From positions 3,364 through 19,109 of the forward strand of contig VXPN01000250.1 in the NCBI GenBank assembly GCA_009839535.1: 15,746 nt of DNA, given 5' to 3'. Below are positions 7,522 to 14,386 of this stretch, piece by piece (positions within the stretch are counted from its first letter, which is position 1; each line of letters begins with the position of its first letter). Made by a program: the position numbers and the translations under genes. Source of the DNA: Boseongicola sp. SB0662_bin_57 (GTDB lineage: Bacteria > Pseudomonadota > Alphaproteobacteria > Rhodobacterales > Rhodobacteraceae). The notes under the pieces are model-generated. The model saw nothing but the letters and a program-made list of their open reading frames with translations. It made no database searches and was not told where the DNA came from.

Positions 7522-8356
7522 CGGCAAAGACTCGCTTCATGTGCTTCAGGGCCTCGGCGGCAGCGCGATCTGCATCCGGCTCGACGTCTCGCCATATGTT
7601 CAGGTCCCGGCTGCTGGGATAGCCCGGGCGGACGAACATCTCCGCGACGATCCAGCCCCGGTAGCCGATGTCCCGAAGCGCCTCCGCGTCGGCCTTGAAA
7701 TCATACCTGGCACTCCCCGGCACGCCCCTGTCGCAGTCGGAAACGTGGAAGTGCACCAGCTTGTGTCCGCTCGCGCGGATCGCCGCCGGCGGGTCCTTCT
7801 CCTCGATGTTCATGTGAAAGGTGTCCAGCAGCACGCCGACGTTGTCCGCACCGCTTGCCTCGGCTATGGCAACCGCCTCCTCGGCCGTGCAGGTCAGGTC
7901 GGTCTCGAACCGGTTGATCGCCTCGATCCCGAGGACGACGCCCGTTTCCTCCAGCACCGGCTGCATCCGGCCGAGCGTTTCGGCGGCGCGCCGGGCCCGT
8001 TCCGGCTTGCGCAGCGGGTCGAACACGCCCCAGGGAGCGGCGACCACCCCGGCCAGGGACGGCGAACCCAGTTCAGCCGTGACCTGAATCGCCCGCCGCA
8101 ATGCCGCGCATGCGGCGGCACGCACGTCGGGATCGCCCGACGTCGGATCCTCGGACGCACCGAGGCCCGTCGAACATGTCAGCGAAATGCCGGCCCGTTC
8201 CGCCGCACCGCGCAGCGCGGGCGCCTCGTTCAGGCCGATTCCCAGGAGCGACACCTCGACCCCCTCGAATCCGACAGTGGCGGCGCGCTCGAACAGAGGC
8301 ACCGGATCGTCGGTCCACTCCTTCATCCAGATCCCGGCGTGAATTCCGAACTTCAT
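7511..8356 (-). CDS. D-tagatose 3-epimerase-family ketose epimerase
   Basis: A 281-residue TIM-barrel protein (AP endonuclease 2-like fold) that should invert carbon 3 of a free ketose using a divalent metal. The four metal ligands of Agrobacterium D-psicose 3-epimerase (Glu152, Asp185, His211, Glu246) align here at Glu145, Asp178, His204 and Glu239, a constant offset of 7. Substrate-contact residues Glu151, His181 and Arg210 are conserved at the same offset. Whole segments such as LLDTFHMNIEE and INRFE are shared with the family. The start is the ATG at 8356 with an AGGGGGG Shine-Dalgarno 4 bases upstream; an in-frame ATG at 8371 lies ahead of that site. It is the first gene of the operon. 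The family is broad on ketoses, so the natural substrate is unknown; some relatives are annotated only as sugar phosphate isomerase/epimerase. Confidence 0.9.
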   Translation of the reverse strand: MKFGIHAGIWMKEWTDDPVPLFERAATVGFEGVEVSLLGIGLNEAPALRGAAERAGISLTCSTGLGASEDPTSGDPDVRAAACAALRRAIQVTAELGSPSLAGVVAAPWGVFDPLRKPERARRAAETLGRMQPVLEETGVVLGIEAINRFETDLTCTAEEAVAIAEASGADNVGVLLDTFHMNIEEKDPPAAIRASGHKLVHFHVSDCDRGVPGSARYDFKADAEALRDIGYRGWIVAEMFVRPGYPSSRDLNIWRDVEPDADRAAAEALKHMKRVFADVG

Positions 8357-8379
8357 GATCCCCCCCTGCATTCGAAGTG

Positions 8380-8395
8380 ATTAGTAGATACAGAT
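8380..8395. promoter_or_regulatory. Second copy of the putative GntR operator
   Basis: Read on the minus strand this is ATCTGTATCTACTAAT, which matches 13 of 16 bases of the perfect palindrome at 2602-2617. It lies just downstream of a consensus -35 box (TTGACA at 8407-8402), in the promoter spacer and -10 region of the epimerase operon, where a bound repressor would block RNA polymerase. Its own symmetry is imperfect. Confidence 0.6.
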
Positions 8396-8407
8396 TCATC
8401 ATGTCAA
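8382..8407 (-). promoter_or_regulatory. Promoter of the epimerase-dhaL-dhaK-aldolase operon
   Basis: The minus strand shows a perfect TTGACA (8407-8402) directly after the acyl-CoA synthetase stop codon, followed by a TACTAA-like -10 region after about 15 bases. The -10 match is modest. The gap from 8408 to 8357 is AT-rich compared with its surroundings, consistent with a start of transcription for a unit separate from the acyl-CoA genes. Confidence 0.45.
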
Positions 8408-8408
8408 A

Positions 8409-10070
8409 TCATTTGGCTGCCAGTGCCTGCTCGCGAAGGCGCAATGCCTTGCGGTTGACCTTGCCCGACGAGGTCATCTCGAACTCCTCCACGTACTCGA
8501 TCTCGCGCGGGGCCTTGTAGGCGGCAAGGCGCCCGCGAACATGCTCCGTGAGCGCACGCGAGAGTTCCTCGCTTGCCTCAAAGCCCCTGGACAGGCGCAC
8601 GAATGCCTTCACGACCGCGCCGCGTTCCGCGTCCGGCTTGGCAATCGCTGCAGCTTCCGCCACGGCCGCATGAGCGATCAGGCATTCCTCGATCTCGGTT
8701 GGCCCGATGCGAAAGCCCGAGGACTTGATCAGGTCGTCGGACCGGCCCTTGTACCAGAAATACCCGTCTTCATCCTGTACCGCGAGATCGCGTGTCCGCA
8801 TCATGGGGCCAAGCCGCAACCCGGCCTCCTGCTCCGGAGCGTTCAGATAGCCGAGATAGCGGGTCGGCGCGTCCGCCGGCGTCACGATCTCCCCGGGTTC
8901 GCCGGGAGCCACTTCGCCGCCTTCGGAATCCACCAGCAAGACCTTGTGGCCCGGATAGGCGATGCCCATGCTGCCCGGTCGACGCGGGTAGAGCGCAGCG
9001 CAGTTGCCGATCAGGTGATTGACCTCGGTCAGGCCGTAGAACTCGTTGCAGACCACGCCAAGACGGTCTTCCGCCCAAGCCAGCGTGTCGGCCGCAAGGG
9101 CCTCTCCGCCGGTACAGATCACCCGCAGGGCCAGATCGTGCTCGTCGCGGGGATCCGGTGTCTCCGCAAGCCGCTTGATTGCCGTTGCCGTAAGGAAGGT
9201 GTGGGTAACCTTGTGCCGTGCCATGAATCCATACGCCCAGTCGGCGGTGAACCGCGCCTCGGAGGTTGCCACCGGCCTTCCGGCCAACCATGCCGGAAAC
9301 AGCATGTCGAGCAGGCCGCCGACCCAGGCCCAGTCCGCGGGCGACCAGAACACCGCATCCGCGTCGCAGAGCGAGAGGTTGTAGAAGAGGTTGACTGACG
9401 GGCGGTAGGAAGCCAGCACCCTGTGCGCGTGCCTGATTCCCTTGGGCATGCCGGTGGACCCTGAAGTGTACATCAACAGTGCCGGATCGTCGGCACCGCC
9501 GAAGGTCGGCTCGAACGGAACCGACGGCTTGCCGGACATCGCCGCGCGCAAGTCCTCCTCCGCCCCGAGAGTCTCGGATACCAGCACCGTCTCAAGCTCC
9601 GGAAAGGCCTTCCGCGCCGAGTCCCGGTGAGGCGCCCAGCCGTCTTCCGTTGTCAGGAGGATCCGTGCGCCACAGTCGTTCAGCGCATGCGCCAGGGCGT
9701 CCGGGCCGTAGAGCTGCGACAACGTCACCGCCACTGCGCCTAGCTTGCATATCGCCATATGGGCGATTCCCGTTTCGGGACGCATTCCCGTATGCACGCC
9801 GATCGGATCGCCGAACCCGCCGCCCAGTTCCCGAAGTCTCGCGGCCAGTGCGGTTGCCGCGACGTCGACCTCGGCGAAGCTCCAATGCTCCAACGACCCG
9901 TCATCGCGCTCGAAGACCATTGCCGGGGCAAGGCCCCTCCCGGCTTCAATCTGCGCGCCGACCGTCATTCCATGGATGTTGCTGTCGTCGGGAATGTGGA
10001 TCTCAACCCCGTCGGCGCCCCGCCGCAGACCGATTCGCGACAGCCGTTCGTGCGACCAGTCCTCAAGCAT
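8409..10070 (-). CDS. AMP-forming acyl-CoA synthetase
   Basis: A 553-residue adenylate-forming enzyme that activates a carboxylic acid with ATP and then forms the CoA thioester. Visible motifs are the phosphate loop YTSGSTGMPKG (201-211), the ATP-binding YGLTE (345-349), the hinge-region segment FWYKGRSDDLIKSSGFRIGPTE (quoted in part; Asp in GRSDD) and the C-terminal catalytic Lys537 in SGKVNRKAL. SPADWAWVGG resembles the acetyl/medium-chain AcsA-like branch. The ATG at 10070 has GAGGGG a few bases upstream and overlaps the DUF35 gene by 8 bases; a TTG at 10097 is less likely. It is the last gene of the thiolase-like/DUF35/ligase cassette, so it probably supplies that cassette's CoA ester. 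Substrate chain length cannot be read from sequence. Confidence 0.92.
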   Translation of the reverse strand: MLEDWSHERLSRIGLRRGADGVEIHIPDDSNIHGMTVGAQIEAGRGLAPAMVFERDDGSLEHWSFAEVDVAATALAARLRELGGGFGDPIGVHTGMRPETGIAHMAICKLGAVAVTLSQLYGPDALAHALNDCGARILLTTEDGWAPHRDSARKAFPELETVLVSETLGAEEDLRAAMSGKPSVPFEPTFGGADDPALLMYTSGSTGMPKGIRHAHRVLASYRPSVNLFYNLSLCDADAVFWSPADWAWVGGLLDMLFPAWLAGRPVATSEARFTADWAYGFMARHKVTHTFLTATAIKRLAETPDPRDEHDLALRVICTGGEALAADTLAWAEDRLGVVCNEFYGLTEVNHLIGNCAALYPRRPGSMGIAYPGHKVLLVDSEGGEVAPGEPGEIVTPADAPTRYLGYLNAPEQEAGLRLGPMMRTRDLAVQDEDGYFWYKGRSDDLIKSSGFRIGPTEIEECLIAHAAVAEAAAIAKPDAERGAVVKAFVRLSRGFEASEELSRALTEHVRGRLAAYKAPREIEYVEEFEMTSSGKVNRKALRLREQALAAK

Positions 10071-10449
10071 GCCTGTTCCCCTCGTCCACCAGTTCAATGG
10101 TCAGCCCCTGCGCGTTTGCGGGCGACGTCGCCAGCCTGCCCCGGCTGGAGAGGACGTCGGGATTGGCGACCGCGACGACTGCCGAATTCCTCGCCCCTTC
10201 GAAGCGAACGAGAGTGAAAGCCCTGTCCGGGGTGTCGGTCCTGAAGATCACGTCCGCTGCGCCGGACAATTCGGTCCAGGCAAGTTCCGTCGCGTTGCAG
10301 TCCCCGCAAATGCCACCCGGCGGAAACTGCACGCGACCGCAGGAACCGCACCGTTCAGCCAGCGCCTTGCCTCGGGCAAGCGCCTCGAAATACGGTGTGA
10401 GACGGCCCTTCGGCAGGCAGTGCTCCAGTGTCAGGCGATGCTTTGTCAC
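10063..10449 (-). CDS. DUF35 zinc-ribbon/OB-fold protein, partner of the thiolase-like protein
   Basis: A 128-residue protein with an N-terminal helix, a rubredoxin-like zinc ribbon (Cys34, Cys37, Cys48, Cys51) and a C-terminal OB-fold region (about 57-125). DUF35 proteins typically form complexes with a thiolase-fold partner encoded next door; examples are the archaeal acetoacetyl-CoA thiolase/HMG-CoA synthase complex and the ChsH2-Ltp2 aldolase complex of steroid degraders. The GTG start at 10449 overlaps the thiolase-like stop as GTGA, with GGAG 5 bases upstream. The frame is open further upstream, but that sequence lies antisense-free inside the thiolase gene in another frame and is not DUF35-like. 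The coupling suggests roughly equal synthesis with the thiolase-like subunit. Confidence 0.88.
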   Translation of the reverse strand: MTKHRLTLEHCLPKGRLTPYFEALARGKALAERCGSCGRVQFPPGGICGDCNATELAWTELSGAADVIFRTDTPDRAFTLVRFEGARNSAVVAVANPDVLSSRGRLATSPANAQGLTIELVDEGNRHA

Positions 10450-11603
10450 TGAAGCTCCAGTATGCTGACGGCGCAGTTCGTGGCAATGCCGCCATGTGAA
10501 TCGACCAGCCCGCATCGTGGGCCAGACCGCGGATTCAGGCCCGGGAACGACCCAAGCAGCTGCTGTGCCGTCACGAGGACCTGTGCGACGCCTGTAGCTC
10601 CGACAGGCGCTCCCTGGCCGAGCAGCCCTCCGGACAGGTTCACGGGCAGATCGCCACGGCGTGCGAACCTCCCGGAACGCTCGTCGGCCACGACATCGGA
10701 AGCGAGACCGAGCGCCTCCAGCGCCTGCAGCTGCGCCCCGGAATAGCTGTCGTAGACTTCGGCCACGCCGATCGCGTCCGCCGTGATCCCGGCTGCCGCA
10801 AGCGCCCGCCTGGCCGCGGCTTCCTTTGCGCGGAACCGGCCAGGGTCGGAGCGATCGCCCAAGCGTGCCCGATCGTTGGCCGCGCCTGTTCCCGAGATTC
10901 GCACGCGTCCGCGGCCGGTGGCCGGAAGATCCTCGGGCCGGCCCAGGATCACGCAAGCGGCACCATCGCTCAGGGGCGAGCAGTCGAGCCTGCGATAGGG
11001 CGAGGACACGAGCGGCGAGGCGGCGACATCCTCTTCGCGGATGTCCAGCGGCAGGTGCGCGTTCGGGTTCGCCCGCGCGTTCTGCCTGTTGCGGACCGCG
11101 ACGCGCGCCAGGTCGTTCGCGGTCGCCTTTGTCCGCTCCATGAACGCCATGACAGAAAGTGCATATATTGACGTTGAACCGGTGCCGGTGAACCCGTCCG
11201 TCCAGGAATCGAAGGAGTGCGAAAGAAGGACTCCCACGGTCCTTCCGTCAAGATGGGTCGCCGAGGCCTCGACCCCGACCACGGCAACCCGACGGGACTG
11301 GCCGGAGAGCACCATGGCCATTCCGGCATGAACGGCCAAATGCCCTGACGCACCCCCTCCCTCGACCCGGCAGGACCGGCAACCAAGGAGTCCAAGCGTG
11401 TCCGCGACCATGCTCGCCGGATTGAGCTGCAGCGTGAAGAAGTCGCTCTCCGATGCGACGACAAGCGCGTCGACCGCGGATCTCTCCAGCCCTGCGTCGG
11501 CGAGTGCACCTGCAAACGCGTCGCGGCACCAGTCACGCCAGGAACTGCCGTCCTTGCGACGGTTGAACGGCGTCATCGCGCCCCCTGCAACGCACACTGT
11601 CAT
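10446..11603 (-). CDS. SCP2-thiolase-like protein lacking thiolase catalytic residues
   Basis: A 385-residue thiolase-fold protein related to SCP-x/acetyl-CoA acetyltransferases. The fold signatures are present (RVEGGGASGHLAVHAG, LSDGAACVIL, GVAEVYDSYSGAQ, GGLLGQGAPVGATG). However, where thiolases have the nucleophile in ACASG this protein has Gly84 (GGASG), the GHP histidine is Ala332 (GAPVGATG), and the C-terminal catalytic Cys position reads DSHGG (369-372). Tyr284 and Tyr287 in VYDSYS are retained. It is therefore unlikely to carry out Claisen condensation or thiolysis. Similar loss of Cys is known in DUF35-associated retro-aldolases such as Ltp2, which cleave a beta-hydroxyacyl-CoA. The ATG start at 11603 has GAGGGG upstream. 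The reaction here is unproven. Confidence 0.85.
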   Translation of the reverse strand: MTVCVAGGAMTPFNRRKDGSSWRDWCRDAFAGALADAGLERSAVDALVVASESDFFTLQLNPASMVADTLGLLGCRSCRVEGGGASGHLAVHAGMAMVLSGQSRRVAVVGVEASATHLDGRTVGVLLSHSFDSWTDGFTGTGSTSIYALSVMAFMERTKATANDLARVAVRNRQNARANPNAHLPLDIREEDVAASPLVSSPYRRLDCSPLSDGAACVILGRPEDLPATGRGRVRISGTGAANDRARLGDRSDPGRFRAKEAAARRALAAAGITADAIGVAEVYDSYSGAQLQALEALGLASDVVADERSGRFARRGDLPVNLSGGLLGQGAPVGATGVAQVLVTAQQLLGSFPGLNPRSGPRCGLVDSHGGIATNCAVSILELQ

Positions 11604-11839
11604 TCAGGCGCCCCTCTCGTCCCGACATTGCCCCGAACCGCCTGCCGACAGGGCAGGACCATGACTGCCGCCATCAAGCGATTCGCCGCACGAAGCACTC
11701 CCGGGACAGATCTGGCGTCGCCCGCCACCGGTCCCGTGGCGACCGCTGGCAGCCTGACCTTCATTGCCGAACGCAACATCGTGCCCAGATCGGCTGGACG
11801 CCAGGTCGCGACGGGCACGGGGTTGGTCAGCCTGGGCAT
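11600..11839 (-). CDS. Possible small protein (79 aa) upstream of the thiolase-like gene
   Basis: An open frame beginning at ATG 11839 has a GGAAG Shine-Dalgarno 7 bases upstream, and its stop overlaps the thiolase-like start as ATGA, an arrangement typical of real operon members here. The product (MPRLTNPVPVATW...) resembles no family I know. It has no signal peptide or clear membrane helix, and it is basic and Val/Ala/Arg-rich. GC at third codon positions is about three quarters, somewhat lower than expected for a well-used gene in this DNA. It could equally be untranslated leader sequence. Confidence 0.25.
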   Translation of the reverse strand: MPRLTNPVPVATWRPADLGTMLRSAMKVRLPAVATGPVAGDARSVPGVLRAANRLMAAVMVLPCRQAVRGNVGTRGAPE

Positions 11840-12088
11840 TGGTCATCTTCCAACGAAAGCGTCGGCAACATCAACGGCGAATGTGATGCGCACGAGGCAG
11901 ACCGGCACGCACCCCTGGCTGCGCAGGGGTCCGCACGACGACGGGAGCACCGCCGGAATCCCGTTCCATGCGACGCCAATCGACGAATCCCGTCTCCGTG
12001 CACAAGCGTGCCTGGCGGCCAAGTGCAGGCCCGGAACCCTTCGTCCGTCCGTGTGGCCATCCCCGGCGCCATGATCTACACGTCTTCC
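11604..12088. other. Divergent intergenic region between thiolase-like and HAD genes
   Basis: This 485-base stretch must hold the promoters for both the minus-strand acyl-CoA cassette and the plus-strand HAD gene. I see no convincing -35/-10 pair. Two small hairpins are visible: CCTGCC/GGCAGG (11641-11657, loop 5) and ACCCCT/AGGGGT (11911-11930, loop 8). Neither has a T-run. Its left half may encode the 79-residue product listed separately; otherwise no gene is supported. Confidence 0.5.
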
Positions 12089-12733
12089 ATGACGACTTCC
12101 AAATTCAGCGACGTGGACACGTGGATCTTCGACCTGGACAACACGCTCTATCCGCCGGAGGCGCGGCTCTTCGAGCAGATTGAACTCAGGATGACCGAAT
12201 GGGTCGTCGATGCCCTGGGAGTGGACAGGGCGGCAGCGAACGAGATCCGAAGGCGCTACTGGGTCCGCTTCGGCACCACGCTCGCCGGGCTCATGCGCGA
12301 GCACGACATTGATCCCGAGGCGTATCTCGATCACGTCCACGACATTTGCCTCGATCACCTGGAACCGGACCCTGGGCTCGCGAATGCGATCGCCGCGCTC
12401 CCGGGGCGGGCAATCGTCCATACCAACGGCTCTGGGCCCTATGCACGCCGGGTCATCGAGGCTCGCGGGCTGTCAGGCATCTTCGACGCCGTCTACGGCA
12501 TCGAGCATGCAGGCTTTCTTCCGAAGCCCGAACGTCTCGCGTTCGAGACCATCATTGCCCGGGACGGCCTCGTGCCGGAACGTGCAGCCATGTTCGAGGA
12601 CGATGCACGCAATCTCGTCGCCCCCATGGCGCTCGGCATGCGCACGATCCTGGTGGCAAGAGCGTCCAGCGCCGCCCCGCATGTCCAGCACCATGCGCCC
12701 GATCTCGCAGAATTCCTCAGGAGCCTCCCCTGA
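12089..12733 (+). CDS. HAD-superfamily hydrolase, pyrimidine 5'-nucleotidase-like
   Basis: A 214-residue cytoplasmic phosphatase of the SDT1-like pyrimidine 5'-nucleotidase group. HAD motif I is FDLDNTLYPP (nucleophile Asp15, acid Asp17), motif II is Thr112 in VHTNG, motif III Lys146 in PKPE, and motif IV Glu170-Asp171-Asp172 in FEDDARN. The cap lies between motifs I and II. The start at 12089 (MTTSKFSDVDTW) fits the usual family N-terminus; an ATG at 12071 is possible, and neither has a strong Shine-Dalgarno. Relatives dephosphorylate UMP/CMP or modified nucleotides and often act as housekeeping phosphatases. It precedes the UbiH-family gene by 52 bases on the same strand; a functional link between them is not apparent. 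Confidence 0.88.
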   Translation: MTTSKFSDVDTWIFDLDNTLYPPEARLFEQIELRMTEWVVDALGVDRAAANEIRRRYWVRFGTTLAGLMREHDIDPEAYLDHVHDICLDHLEPDPGLANAIAALPGRAIVHTNGSGPYARRVIEARGLSGIFDAVYGIEHAGFLPKPERLAFETIIARDGLVPERAAMFEDDARNLVAPMALGMRTILVARASSAAPHVQHHAPDLAEFLRSLP

Positions 12734-12785
12734 TGGAGACCCGGTTCATCCGCGACGGGCAGCAAAGGCGGTAACGGTTCCGATC

Positions 12786-13976
12786 ATGCGCGCGGAGAAG
12801 ACCGACATATTCGTTTCCGGAGGGGGAATTGCCGGACTGGTGGCGGCCCTGGGCCTTGCGGAAGCCGGCCTTTCGGTAACGCTTGCCGACCCCGCACCGC
12901 CACCTGCAAATGGCGGGGGCGACGACCTGCGTTCCACTGCATTTCTTGAGCCGTCGCGTCGGCATCTGGAAGCGATGGGCGTTTGGCACGCACTGCGCGA
13001 CGCCGCAACGCCGCTTGAGGTCCTTCGCGTGGCCAACTGCAAGGGGGATCCGCCATGGATCGAAACAGAACGCTCCTTCCGTGCCGCGGACCTTGACATG
13101 CCCGCGCTGGGGTGGAACCTCCCCAACGCCTTGACACGGCGCAGGCTGGCCGACCTGGCCGGCGCCAGCCAGTGCATCGATCTCAGGTACGGCACCGGCT
13201 TCTCGTCGCTTGTCACGCGCCAGAACGAGGCGATTGTCGGCTTGACCGACGGATCGAGGCTGCGTGCAAGGCTGGCAATTGCAGCCGATGGCGGTGCGTC
13301 GCCGTTGCGCGAAGCGGCAGGCATTGGAGCCGAGACCGCCCGTTACGGCCAGAAGGCCCTGGCCTTTGCAGTGTCGCACCCGTCGCCCCACCATGCGACC
13401 TCGACAGAACTGTATCTCTCGGGTGGCGCCTTCGTTCTGGTCCCCTTGCCGGACACGAACGGCACACCGGCCTCCGCGGCGGTCTGGATGCATGACGGAC
13501 CCGAAGTGCTGCGGCTCGCCGGGCTTGACGACGCTGAGCTCGGAGAAGCCGCCACGCAGCGCTCTTGCAACGTGCTGGGCCCGCTCTCTCCGATATCCGC
13601 CCGTCAAGTGTGGCCGGTCATGGCCCAGAGGGCGCACAGGTTCGCCGCGCAACGCGTCGCAGTGATTGCCGAAGCGGCCCATGTGCTGCCACCGATCGGC
13701 GCACAAGGCCTGAACGTCTCGCTCTCCGACATCTGGTGCCTGCTCGAACTTGTGCGAGATGCACCAGGAGAACTCGGGACGGCCACTCAACTCGGCACAT
13801 TCGCGCGCCTCCGGCAGCGGGACGTGCTGGCCCGCACCATGGTCATCGACTTCTACAACCGGCTCTGTCGCGACGGCACGCCAGCCGCACAGGTCCTCCG
13901 CTCCGCCGGCCTGCGGCTGGCCGGAGACTGGGCGCCCCTGCGCGACCGCGTCATGCGGGCCGGCCTTGCGGGCTGA
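12786..13976 (+). CDS. UbiH/UbiF-family FAD-dependent ubiquinone biosynthesis hydroxylase
   Basis: A 396-residue flavoprotein monooxygenase probably hydroxylating the benzoquinone ring during ubiquinone synthesis. It has the N-terminal FAD dinucleotide motif GGGIAG (12-17), the DG-type motif AIAADGGASPLRE (about 164-176) and the second FAD motif IAEAAHVLPPIGAQGLN (294-310). The last has Glu where E. coli UbiH has GDAAH, a form I associate with alphaproteobacterial members. The length is normal. The ATG at 12786 begins the conserved region (MRAEKTDIFVSGGG); the frame is open far upstream only because it overlaps the HAD gene in another frame. No strong Shine-Dalgarno is visible. Which ring position it hydroxylates (UbiH, UbiF, UbiL or UbiM role) cannot be decided from this sequence. 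Confidence 0.87.
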   Translation: MRAEKTDIFVSGGGIAGLVAALGLAEAGLSVTLADPAPPPANGGGDDLRSTAFLEPSRRHLEAMGVWHALRDAATPLEVLRVANCKGDPPWIETERSFRAADLDMPALGWNLPNALTRRRLADLAGASQCIDLRYGTGFSSLVTRQNEAIVGLTDGSRLRARLAIAADGGASPLREAAGIGAETARYGQKALAFAVSHPSPHHATSTELYLSGGAFVLVPLPDTNGTPASAAVWMHDGPEVLRLAGLDDAELGEAATQRSCNVLGPLSPISARQVWPVMAQRAHRFAAQRVAVIAEAAHVLPPIGAQGLNVSLSDIWCLLELVRDAPGELGTATQLGTFARLRQRDVLARTMVIDFYNRLCRDGTPAAQVLRSAGLRLAGDWAPLRDRVMRAGLAG

Positions 13977-14386
13977 ATTTCCTCGCCGCTGCAAGGTTCG
14001 CAAAGGCCCGGAACCCGGGCTGGCTGAACCCTTCCGTTGCCACGCGCCGCTTCTCCAGGTTTGCAATCACTGGGACAGGACAATGCCCTGCGCGCGTTCC
14101 ATGGGTCCCGGCCATGCGTTTCGCAACGAAGCCGTCAACGGGCACCTGACCCCACGCGCGAGATTCGGACGACCGGTTGCACCTTTCGGCAAGGCGTGAG
14201 CGGATTGCAGCACAATCCAGTGTCAGGAATCCGCACGGGTCACGGCATGCCGCCAGCCAAGGACGTGCACGCGCCGGAATCCAGCAGGCCCTGCAATCAA
14301 CAAGCGCAGCCACCGTTGCTTGCATCCCCGGGAATCTGCGCTAGAAGCTCTCGGGATTCACGAAACCTGCGACAAAGGAAGCTCCG
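13977..14386 (+). other. Gap of 410 bases upstream of ilvC, no supported gene
   Basis: I find no convincing gene. A minus-strand open frame of 124 codons (14325-13951) overlaps the end of the UbiH-family gene, has no recognisable domain and is discounted. A short hairpin GCCCGG/CCGGGC (14006-14020, loop 3) lies 29 bases after the upstream stop without a T-run. I looked for a short leader peptide rich in Ile, Val or Leu, as in attenuated ilv operons, and saw none. Confidence 0.5.
14316..14346 (+). promoter_or_regulatory. Possible ilvC promoter
   Basis: TTGCTT (14316-14321) is followed by CTAGAA (14341-14346) at a spacing of 19, or GCTAGA at 18. Both boxes are weak matches, and the spacing is long, so this is only the best candidate in the 70 bases before ilvC. 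Confidence 0.3.

Noticed and set aside
10450..10956. Upstream extension of the DUF35 frame
   Set aside because: This part overlaps the thiolase-like gene in another frame and is Arg/Gly-rich; the GTG at 10449 with GGAG and a GTGA overlap is the natural start.
12210..12785. Upstream extension of the UbiH-family frame into the HAD gene
   Set aside because: The extension is out of frame with a fully motif-supported HAD gene and is Ser/Arg-rich; the FAD motif begins normally after ATG 12786.
12717..14066. 449-codon minus-strand open frame over the UbiH-family gene
   Set aside because: The plus-strand frame has full FAD motifs; the minus product is low-complexity and basic with no motif.
13951..14325. 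124-codon minus-strand frame before ilvC
   Set aside because: It overlaps the end of the UbiH-family gene, has no recognisable domain or clear ribosome site, and its codon pattern is not persuasive.
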